Source: Apoderus coryli (Eukaryota > Arthropoda > Insecta > Coleoptera > Attelabidae). From it: 64,000 nucleotides of DNA. A program made the translations under genes and the position numbers. The stretch's first letter is position 1; every line of letters begins with the position of its first letter. The notes below the pieces were generated by a model. The model saw only the letters and a program-made list of their open reading frames with translations, was not told the origin of the DNA and did not search any database. Where the stretch lies: contig OU452202.1 in the NCBI GenBank assembly GCA_911728435.2, forward strand, positions 13,433,135 through 13,497,134, given 5' to 3'. Shown in pieces: positions 55,096-64,000 of this stretch.

Positions 55096-55532
55096 GCACA
55101 TCTCTTTTCGAAAAATTTTTTTGTAAACATTAGAATTAAAATAAACAAGTAAGTGGTACATTTACACTACATCACAACAACATTCATTGTAAATAGGTAA
55201 TATATAACAACATACACAATTACATATAATATTCTTAATTATTTTCTATTTTGGATTTTTTTTTGTATTTATTTTTACCTTACCAACATTCTGTAGAATT
55301 TGTTTTCGCTGTATACCACTTTCAGGTATTGTAATTTGTTTAACAATTTAGTACCTACTACAAAATAACGTATAGATTTTTATTGTTTATCGATTTCTCT
55401 TTATAAAAACCATTAAATTTGTATATAACGTCGCATTTTTTTAATCAAACAGTGAATAATTATATAAAAGAATTATTGCTATTAGGATTTATTATGCATA
55501 TGTTTAATGATTTTATTTTGTAATTGTTGTAG

Positions 55533-55562
55533 CTGAGGATGTGCTGAATATTAGCACGAAAC
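55533..55562 (+). ncRNA. Hammerhead-like ribozyme motif
   Basis: CTGAGGA, T, GTGCT-GAATATT-AGCAC (perfect 5-bp stem II), GAAACGTTCTA. Confidence 0.6.
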
Positions 55563-55924
55563 GTTCTATATCGTTATTAGAGATTCAATAAAAAAATGTG
55601 ACGTTATAAATTTAATGGTTTTTAGAAAACCATAAAAACGAGAAAAGTCATATTATATAGATTTTTAGTTTTGTTATTGACATATCAAAACTAGAATACC
55701 ATCTTTATTTCAAAGAATGTTGACAAATGTTCCAATGTGTTTTTTCGTAATTTTAATGAAATTCTGGTGATTTATGGAATTATATAGATATAATATAAAA
55801 TTTCTCATTAAAGGTATATAAAATTATTCAAATTAAAGTTAGAGAGAATGGTGTAAAATGGAATGGTGTAAAATTGCAAAAAAAGTAGTAACATTTGAAT
55901 GTGCAATTTGAATTATTATTATAG

Positions 55925-55946
55925 TATATATATATATATATATATA
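55925..55946. repeat. (TA)n microsatellite
   Basis: About eleven TA units. Confidence 0.9.
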
Positions 55947-56146
55947 GCATTATCTGCATTTTGTCGTTATGATTTCTATTCTCTCAACCGTTAATTTAAA
56001 AAAAATTATAAACCTTTAGTAATCTAATATAATCCGTCAACAAACTTATTATAGGTATTCAATTGATACTTCAGTTTTTTTCACGTTAAGACTCGCTTGC
56101 TCATGGATAGTTCATGATTCATGAATATGAAGATATAATATAATAA

Positions 56147-56325
56147 TTAAAAATATATGACCTGCGTAATGAAACAGAATTTTAATACTTATTATTGTTA
56201 TAATGGTATTATTTTCAGTATTTCCAATAAACTAACGTTACACACTAACTACTTTATTCAAAAATTAAAGAAAAAAAATATTGCCAGAGCTGGGATTCGA
56301 ACCCATTATCTTCCAATATTCGGGA
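56147..56325 (-). mobile_element. tRNA-derived SINE, partial copy 2
   Basis: Body and head match the copy at 12 kb (CAATAAACTAACGTTACACA and GCCAGAGCTGGGATTCGAAC on the plus strand). The B box is kept, but the head diverges beyond it and the 3' tail is missing. It faces copy 3 in inverted orientation. Confidence 0.7.
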
Positions 56326-56506
56326 ACATGCTTAGGGCACAAGCAACAATTCAATGATAAGAGAAAATTCCCATCAGAAAGTTTACGTTTATATTTTCGA
56401 GATATATTTACCTTTAGAATTTTTTTATTATATTTTTTTACTTTCCCGCACTACACTACACACACACACACTATATTTATAATACAATATTTTCAAAGTG
56501 GGTTTT

Positions 56507-56757
56507 GTGGCGTCATTGTTAGAGCGTTCGCTTCGCATGTGGACGGTTATGGGGTCGAATCCCAGCTCTGGCAATACTTTTTTTCTTCTAATTATTGAAT
56601 AAAGTAGTTTGTTACGTTAGTTTATTGGAAATAATGAAAATAATACAATTATAATAATAATAATTATAAAAAATCTGTTTCGTAACGCAGGTCATATATT
56701 TTTGATTATATTATATCTTGTCGGGAAAGTCTTGAGGCGACACAACCTCTTTTTTTA
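56507..56757 (+). mobile_element. tRNA-derived SINE, copy 3 (head, body and tail)
   Basis: The tRNA-like head (56507-56572, GTGGCGTCATTGTTAGAGCG start, GAATCCCAGCTCTGGC end) is followed by the AT-rich body and the CTTGTCGGGAAAG ... GGCGACACAACC tail. The B box has one change (GGGGTCGAATCCC). The acceptor ends do not pair, so it is not a tRNA gene. Confidence 0.75.
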
Positions 56758-59644
56758 TCTTAAGGATAGTAAGTAATGAGTACTGGTTTGATGTGTTCTT
56801 TTTCTCTAAGCAAAGATTCCCCATTACTGCATGTTATTTTTGGTCTGTCTACTCAACATCAAACTATTCCTTTTTTAAGAGTCGTATGATGCTTAATTTC
56901 GTATGTGTATGAAAATATGCAACGTTTTCATCATAAGCAAAAAATATTCTCGAACCAATGCGTAGGTTTTACCAAACTAAATAACATAAACTATGTGACT
57001 CCACACAAATTAGGATAATATCTTTAAGAAATGAGATAAATATAATATATTATCGTTATTTCAAATAATCCACTCATAAAGTTTAGGATTTTTCACTAAA
57101 TTGTGGGAAGATTAAACTCTGAATCAAACATATGATTATTTCACCTATACCATGTTGTTTATTTTAAAGTTGATCTGGGTGATCCGCTAATATAATGATT
57201 ACGGGCAGATCAGTAATACCCAGTATTTATAGAGTTAGTAGTTAATTTTAATAATAGTATAATATACAAATATTATGCAAAGGTTAAGTTTTTTGAAAGG
57301 AACATAGCTTTGCAGTACGAGAGAGCTCAACGTAAAAAGTTTGCGATGTTTATGTATAAGTAGGTCCCTATATGAACTAAATGTCAGGTTCTTTTAATGT
57401 TTTGTGACGTTTAATGACGTTTCAGGCTACCTAATTAAAATATGTATACCGAAATAACCAAATTTTTGATAACATACAGGGTATTTCATTTGAGAAAATT
57501 GACTTATGTCTATTTTTAATACGAGATAATACTACAATAATTTGCGACTACCCTGTAACCTTATGGTTCAACTTGTCAAGAGAAATAACTTTCCTAAGAC
57601 GTTCTTAAAGTACTTTCAAAAATACAAGATACTATCTATAGAATCTATGAAATAACGATTATTTTTTTCTGTTTTGGGCCAAAAAAATCTAATAAAATTA
57701 TTTTTTCAAAAACAGTTGAAAATAGGGATAGGGTTAAGGAAATATTTATCTTAAAACTTACTTATGACACAACCTGTATATGGTATATTGGCATTTATAT
57801 GCATGTTTGAATTTATTAAATTTTCGATATTTCAGTGTATGAGAGCTTTCTGTTCCGACTGTTTCCTTTAACATTAAATTTTTGCATGTAATGTTGTTCT
57901 AACAACAATACATTATACAGTCAAATTCAGCAAAAACTTCTAAGTATGACATTTTGCCATCCATCATTTGTTTTAAACCAACATTAGTTTGCTTGAGAAA
58001 AATATAATTTACAGTACGGAATATTTATATTGTTTCCCAAAAATAAACATATATTTACAGAAGCATACTACCCTATCGTTTACACACCTCAGTTTATTTA
58101 AACTGTTTACTCTTAAACACGAAGCCTTATATCATATCCAGATATACTTGATTCCACGAAGATATTCGTGCCTTTTTTTGCATTCTGAGTGTTTCATTAG
58201 TGCTGTATGTACAAGTTTTAACGGAAGCAAAAAAATATATGTAAAGAAGCTGCGATACATAGTTAATTCTTGCTTTACAAAGAGCAAAAGAATATGTGAG
58301 TATCGTTAAAAATACTATTTTATTTGTAGTTATATATTATACACACCACACAAACTTTTAAGCAAGCAAAATATACGTATTGTTGGTTGCATTGGTTTGA
58401 CCCATGAGTCATTACAGTACCTCTTATTGTTGTTCGATCCTGCGAGTGATACAAGATGGTTCAGGAGTTATCCAATGTAGGAGAAAGCCGCCAGTTTGGT
58501 CAAATTATCGAATACCAGGTTTATATTTATTTAGATTACAATTAAAGGGCATGTACAGGATGAGTAAATTCTTAAATATGATGACTTCATTTACTTCAGG
58601 TTCCAAATTTGGAAAAATAATGTAGAGCTTACTTAATCCCATTTATAAACCTTTTTTCAGAATTGTTTTATCGTTTTTTATTTTCTCATAGCAGAGCTGG
58701 TACATCGGGTTTTGCTCACCATGTAGGTACATTACAAAACAATACGTTTAGCATAAATATATAAAGTTTAAAGAAATAATTAATCCTTATAATTAATTTA
58801 CATAAAACATAAACATTACAATCACAAAAAACTAAAGAAAAATAAAAACAAACGCACACATCAATGTTATTGTTCACCCAGTCACAACCCGAAGACATCT
58901 TGAAGAACGGCGCGAAAGGCAACCGTTGGTAAGTGAAAACTGGATTACGCCTTCAAATATTTTGGATAAAAATTTTGTTCATGGAGATAAGCGGAATCCA
59001 AACATTCTCCACTAAAAACTACATAGATCAAAATGACGATTTGTGCAAATATAATAATAATAATAGTCATCATTCAAATTGCGTACATTTTAAATATAAG
59101 AACAAATAGAATATTCAATAGTACACAATTGAAAAGGCATGAGTGAAGCTTAAGGCATGCAATGTGCATGCCTCATCTGTCTGAACACTTATCCTTGAAA
59201 AAAAAACGGTAATATAGGTACATCTACCTAATTCTATTACTAATAGTCCCATACAAGAAACCGGAAGAGAGAAGAAATACACAAAGTCACTAGGCAAACA
59301 ATTAATTAATTACGAATTGCTTGTCACATAAAGTAACAAGACTTTTAATTATGTTGGACATTTGTTTCACAACACTACCACAGTATATATACAGTTACTT
59401 CACCTCGTGTCGGTACCATTGATCTCTCTGTCTTAAAAGCAATTCGCCGCACTTTCTACAACCACTTCAAATTGTTGGTGAGCGCACATATCTTATAGTA
59501 TATGTATATAGATATAGTATAACATAGTAGCGGGCCAGAAATGTAGCTGGGAATACGACGAGTCGATGCCGTTTTCAGCGTCTAGTGGAGCTTCGTTTAG
59601 TATTTATTATTCTATGACACTACCATGGTTTCACCAGACGGGCC
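56758..59644. other. AT-rich sequence, no gene recognised
   Basis: CAGGGTATTTCATTTGAG at 57478 and ACACAACCTGTATA near 57770 could be the worn ends of one TIR element of about 300 bp, but only six or seven bases match. ORFs at 57989-58309 and 58404-58625 have no motifs. Confidence 0.35.
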
Positions 59645-59669
59645 GTTTCGTTGATCCACAAGTCATCAG
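59645..59669 (-). ncRNA. Hammerhead-like motif, isolated
   Basis: On the minus strand: CTGATGA, C, TTG-TGGAT-CAA, C, GAAACGGCCCGTCTGG. Stem II is short. No inverted partner was found nearby. Confidence 0.4.
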
Positions 59670-60936
59670 TGGTGATCAGCAGGCAGTGTGACCACAGATC
59701 TAGAAACTCGAGAGATATAACATTATCTGAAATTTCATTCTTAATTCACATTTGTTTACAATCAGACATATACTGGCAGTTGATATATAAGATAGAAAAG
59801 GAGAGATAGAAAAAATCGCAACGTTGTACATGGTTCGTCGTTTCGATTTCGTTTTATGTACCAGTGGCGTGCGGTTTTAAAACATTCTTTATACTTTAAT
59901 TATACGATTGATGTTCACTCAAGTGATATAAAGCGATTTTAAATTAACGTTTTTTTTTTGGTTTATCCATCATGATTTATGACAAAAATATATTTTATCT
60001 TATTTTTACCCTATCTAATTCTAAATATCTTTAGACGATGATGGTTATAGGATTAGATAGGATAGATATATGATCTGGGAAACTATTATATACAGTGTGT
60101 ACGCAAATACTTGGTTCGCCAAAAGTAATTTCGAAATTTAATGTTTAATGTGATAAATAAATTCCAGACCCAAAAGCTGTAGTCTTTCCGAATTTACTGG
60201 AAACCCGCAATATGAAATTATTTAATTCTTTTGGAACCTACCTATTCAGTATTAATATATTTAGTTATCTAACGAAGTGCAACCTTAGTTTATAATTAAA
60301 CGTTGATTTAAATAGTGTAAGATGAACCTAGCATCCCTATAACATCACAAAAATCAACAATGACATTAGGTATTTATTTACAGCAATTTATTTTTAATTT
60401 GTAGAGCAAGCAAACTACACTACTGATAAAGAATAACATGTCGTGGTGTTACTTACCTCCGAAATATCAAATTTGGGTTGAAATTTTCATTATTTTTACA
60501 AACTATACACTGACGAACTATTGCTAATTGTTTTTTATAGTTTTTGCACAAAAAAAAAAATACTCACAATTCCACAAAATCACCAACTAACAGCAAATCA
60601 ACACGAACACAAAGGAGATTTGGCAACAGAGTTCAAACTAACAGCTGATTACAAGAATTAATGGATATCGTAAATTCTCAGCGTACTACTCAGTTGCTTA
60701 GCTTTACAGAGTTGCCACGAATGCCTTGAAACTGTTAAAATTCATAAAAAAAAATAACTAAAAAATATCTTGGGTATGTCAGTATAAGTTATATTTTGCT
60801 ATAAAACGGTAAAAAATGCCGTATCAAAATAGTGTATTTTAAAACAAAGGTATTAAATGCGGGGTTCACAGCGGAAGTTTGTCATTATCGGTATCTGCAA
60901 ATAATGATGTTTGATCGCTTGGAAATGTAAACAGTT
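59670..60936. other. AT-rich sequence, no gene recognised
   Basis: Nothing recognisable. Confidence 0.4.
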
Positions 60937-61262
60937 TTATCTCCCCCTTTCTAGATCTGTGCACCCAACAGCCTTTTTTGTGCATGTGGCGACATGTTGC
61001 TCAAATCTCAGTTTGTTATCCAAAATTAACCCCAAATTCTTCGCCTCTGTCTTGACTTCAACAGGAGAGCCATTGCTTGAGATGTTGACTCCTGTGTGTC
61101 CTTTCTCCTCCCAAACAACATGACTGCACACTTACTTCGGTTTAAAATTAATGTACGAAAATATTCTGAGTCGTTCCAAATCCATGTTCATCCAAGCGCA
61201 AGCATCCGCTATTAAATTAAAGGGACAGGTCAAATAAATCTGAGAATCGTCAATCATATCTG
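60937..61262 (-). pseudogene. Jockey/CR1-like RT fragment around the catalytic box
   Basis: The minus-strand reading MIDDSQIYLTCPFNLIADAC (the Y-A-D-D-S-Q-I-Y-L catalytic block, with YA changed to MI) is followed by WMNMDLERLRIF. A stop comes near 61140, then GSPVEVKTEAKNLGLILDNK and LRFEQHVATCTKKAVGC. These are RT motifs C and E of non-LTR elements. The remainder of the gene is absent on both sides. Confidence 0.8.
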
Positions 61263-62134
61263 TTCAAATAAATATAAGTAACAAACAGTTCCAGAAACAT
61301 GTATGTATTTAGTGATTTTGCGTTTCCCTATGATGATGTTATTAAAATTAGAATTACTACGCCAATGCAAAAATTATTTCTCATAATTCTGCTGTCATCC
61401 GCATAACACCATTTTTTCGGTAATTCATCATCAAGCTAAAAGGTCCAGTAAAATTCATTTATTTAAAAAACTTTATGAAAAGATTTTAATCACACTTTAT
61501 TTCGCATGTAAATTTCAGCCAATTAGAACATTTCACACACCACGAACTATGTTTGTGTTCTGATGGGTTTTTTGATCCGTGGATTCTCGACTATCTTACA
61601 AAGACTGGGTAAGCACTAATATTTCTGTTATTTTCTTTGTTGTTTTATCTAATAAAATTCATTTTATTAAATAGACCATTTCAATCACACGCCAGCACTT
61701 GGATTTGCTTGCTTCTATAAGTTTCAGTATTAACTTATATCTATTTACACTGTTGTAGAGTTTGAGGAGATATAGCTATGAATATTGAAGTTCATTACTT
61801 CCGCTTCGTTAAAATATTAAATGTTCTCTTTCTCGAACACTGCAGAGTATACGAGTAGGTATATGTGAAATCCAACGTACCTATTCGTACAGAAATCAAT
61901 GAGATTTTTATTTAGATTGATTAGTGTGACAGCATTAATAACGATTAGAGAACCATTTTTTTAATTATAAATTAGAAGCCTAAGTAGGACTCAAAGATAC
62001 ATTCGGATACTTGTGACTTGTTTTCTAATATGAACTCTATAAACTCCCATTTCATATCCTATGAACAAATCCGCAAATCTCAAGATCAATTTGAGTTGCT
62101 GATCGGGGTGGATTTGGATTGAAACATACTTTCA
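61263..62134. other. AT-rich sequence, no gene recognised
   Basis: Nothing recognisable. Confidence 0.4.
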
Positions 62135-62345
62135 GTTTTTTGTGATGTTGATCGTTTGGCTGTGATAAAGCAATTAAACTCTATTAAAAATAATGCAATG
62201 GGTTCTAAATTAATAACGCTGATTAGTTTCTATTTAATAGATCTTTTAACTTTTATTATAAATGGCTGCTTGGCTCCCAGTGAGTTGAAGCCTCTCAGAC
62301 CTATGAGTTTGCTCCCTGTGGTATCGAAGATGGACTATTTGTGTT
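62135..62345 (+). pseudogene. Jockey/CR1-like RT fragment, N-terminal RT region with internal deletion
   Basis: FCDVDRLAVIKQLNSIKNNA leads to MGSKLITLISFYLIDLLTFI and then SELKPLRPMSLLPVVSKMDY. In intact elements the F-I-N-x-S-x-x-x-G-x-F-P-x-x-W-K-x-A-x-V-x-P-x-x-K block lies between these pieces; here it is deleted. An AATAAAC and short ATT run follow at about 62371-62437. Possibly the same or a related family as 60937-61262. Confidence 0.7.
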
Positions 62346-62486
62346 ATATTGAATTCGTATTTTGTATTTTATTTAATATAGAAGAATATGATTATTTGAT
62401 TATGAATATTATTATTATAAGTAATATATTGCCAATAAACAAAAAACAGCCATAACAATTTTAAGTAAAGTAATACCTCAGAATTT

Positions 62487-63325
62487 TTTTTTCATTTATT
62501 GGCCATTAGTATACAATTAATATACATTGGCATGTCAATTCAATTAGGTACTCTAAAAATCATTATCATAAGTTAAAAGCCTGAATAAATATATGCAAGG
62601 CACGGTTAAAATCCGCTCCCTTTTGAAGGTTTCCCGACAGGAGAAATTATACGGTAAGTCAAATATTGTGCGCATAATGAACACACGATATGATTCACTA
62701 GACCTGCCCCAGGAAATTATATTGTATGATATTGCCGAATAGACGAGGCCGTAATAAATACTTGTCAGAGCTCCCAAGTCCATGTGTCGTTTCAAAGAAT
62801 ATATGACATAAGACTGCTGATTGAGTTTTTTACAGAGATTGTCCACGTGCGCAAACCAATTTAACTTTGTATCGACAGTAACACTCAGCATTCTCGCACA
62901 GTGGGACCAAGGCAAGATGGTGTTGCCAAAGTGTACGTCGAAATTTAGAGAGGGCCGATATCTATTAAAATTAATTAAAATGGTTTTGTCGTGATTTACA
63001 ATCAACCGGTTTGTACGACACCAAGAATCGAACATCTGTAAAGTGGACGAGACTTTGCTCCGGAGCATCTTAGGGTCTTTATCGGATATTACCCGTGACG
63101 TGTCATCAGCATACATGAATGGTTCAGCACAAGAAAGGTGTGAAGGCAAGTCGTTAACAAACAACAAAAACAGCCGAGGACCTAAAACACTCCCTTGAGG
63201 AGTGCCCACATTTATGTTATCATAATCGGACAAATGAGAGCTCACTCTCACTATAGGTGGATCACGTGAAGAACGACTCTTCCCCGTATTAATAACATAT
63301 TTAAAATTCCCATTATACAAAACAA
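62487..63325 (-). pseudogene. Jockey/CR1-like non-LTR element, 5'-truncated, long open frame
   Basis: The 255-codon minus-strand frame (63320-62553) starts inside the RT palm: NVGTPQGSVLGPRLFLLFVN (motif B), PFMYADDTSRVISDKD (catalytic YADD), FDSWCRTNRLIVNHDKT (motif D) and LSVTVDTKLNWFAHVDNL (motif E), then the thumb (SIYYGLVYSAISYNIISWG) and a C-terminal RERILTVPCIYLFRLLTYDN. It stops earlier than usual for the group. After the stop, CCAATAAATGAAAAAAAAA (minus strand, around 62505-62487) looks like the 3' end. The frame is open but lacks the endonuclease and the RT fingers, so it is not functional. Confidence 0.88.
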
Positions 63326-64000
63326 TGTTATCTATTTAAAGGCATTTATTGATAACAAAAGTGACCTTTTCATAGACTTTTGAAAAAAAATTATACAGCT
63401 AATTGAAGTTCGATGTTGAAAGCATTCCCTTTAAAAAGAACAATAGATAATTAAAGGTAAAAATATCGACAAAAGTAAGTAGTTTGTAGGTAAGTTACTT
63501 ACATACATTTAATAGCATTCCTTGTAAAAGCCATACCGAACAGATTCTCTTTATGCGAAATTCCTCCGAGAATGCGACGAAGTTGTGAACCATGAAAACA
63601 CACTGCTAAGAAGATTAAAAATACTTTTTTTAAAGCATAAAGTATAAAACAGTATCTTATAAATAATGGTAAAACTGTAGAGACGAGAAGAAGTAGACAA
63701 AGGTACAAAGAAGCATCAATAGGGTACGTAAAATAAAATATACGAGGAGGCGTTTCTAATTCCGGGAAATGGGAGATAGGGGTAGGAAATAAAAATGCGA
63801 TATTATTTTTGCTCCTTCACTTCTTCATCGCTAGCAAAATTATTCCCACGAACTTCTTTTCTCAATCAACTATAACTTCGCGCCAGAACATCGAAGAGAT
63901 ATCTGTGGAGCAGGATGATACTCCGGCTGCCAATCTACTACTGCAACTTGTTAGTTCATGCCCTGTACATTTATTTACAGTAAATTTTTTGAGTTAGTCA
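63326..64000. other. AT-rich sequence, no gene recognised
   Basis: The short ORFs (63499-63708 minus, 63809-63997 plus) have no recognisable motifs. Confidence 0.4.

Larger units (their letters stand above)
55065..55632. mobile_element. PLE-type remnant with two hammerhead-like motifs in opposite orientation
   Basis: A minus-strand motif at 55071-55095 and a plus-strand motif at 55533-55562 face away from each other. AAAAACCATTAAATTTGTAT then ACGTCGCATTTTTTTAAT (55405-55446) is inverted at 55588-55628. The right part therefore has the same inverted-end-plus-ribozyme layout as the units at 32 and 39 kb. No RT sequence. Confidence 0.55.

Noticed and set aside
57989..58309. 106-codon ORF as a membrane protein
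   Set aside because: The hydrophobic and aromatic content is what AT-rich non-coding sequence gives by chance. No start context or family signal.
58900..58940. Possible exon with a GGTAAGT splice donor
   Set aside because: A single donor-like heptamer without an acceptor, open coding context or recognisable protein is not evidence of an exon.
1..64000. CRISPR array or bacterial defence operon
   Set aside because: No regularly spaced short direct repeats, no operon-like gene packing. Every gene found is a eukaryotic mobile-element gene.

Overview
The window reads as AT-rich, intron-poor, repeat-dense eukaryotic DNA, most likely from an arthropod and probably an insect. The evidence is the mix of mobile-element families: RTE-like and jockey/CR1-like non-LTR retrotransposons, GIY-YIG Penelope-like elements (PLEs), mariner and mariner-related DDE transposons, many CAGGGTG-ended TA-flanked MITEs, a Crypton-type tyrosine recombinase and a tRNA-derived SINE. 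I recognise no host gene, rRNA, functional tRNA, CRISPR array or bacterial-type operon. Almost every recognisable coding segment is a mobile-element gene, and most are broken. The species assignment is inference.

Region by region. 1-8.1 kb holds the 3' end of a LINE, a decayed ZMYM1/hAT-type zinc finger (3.6-4.0 kb), two perfect hairpins (5.1-5.5 kb) and one arm of a dispersed repeat. 8.1-9.6 kb holds a DDE transposase tail followed by a frameshifted RTE-like reverse transcriptase. 9.7-12.8 kb has two MITEs, a tRNA-headed SINE and a composite repeat. 14.3-24.9 kb carries two inverted copies of one long repeat (one with a nested foldback MITE), further TA-flanked elements, a possible solo LTR and a hAT-like fragment. 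25.1-31.1 kb has more TIR elements, a degenerate minus-strand LINE interrupted by an inverted ribozyme-bearing insertion, and a complete but frameshifted mariner-like transposon (29806-31039).

34402-36813 is the best-preserved DNA transposon: near-symmetric ends, a TTA duplication and an intact 566-codon ORF with zinc-binding cysteines and candidate D, D and E residues. 38.5-41.3 kb contains a PLE insertion with an 11-12 bp target duplication nested in a repeat, a second short PLE-like insertion, and a degenerate tyrosine-recombinase element bounded by direct repeats. 43752-48969 is the most striking structure: two almost identical 2.55 kb PLE copies head to head around a 61 bp spacer, giving a palindrome of about 5.2 kb, each with RT and GIY-YIG endonuclease and with a hammerhead-like motif near each outer end. 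49-64 kb contains mariner, MITE, LINE, SINE and further PLE fragments.

The recurring theme is PLE-type insertions with inverted ends and variant hammerhead-ribozyme motifs (11 motifs seen). The autonomous-looking genes (PLE RT-endonuclease, 566-aa transposase, tyrosine recombinase) are independent mobile elements, and many MITEs probably depended on transposases of the mariner-related group whose remnants lie in the same window.
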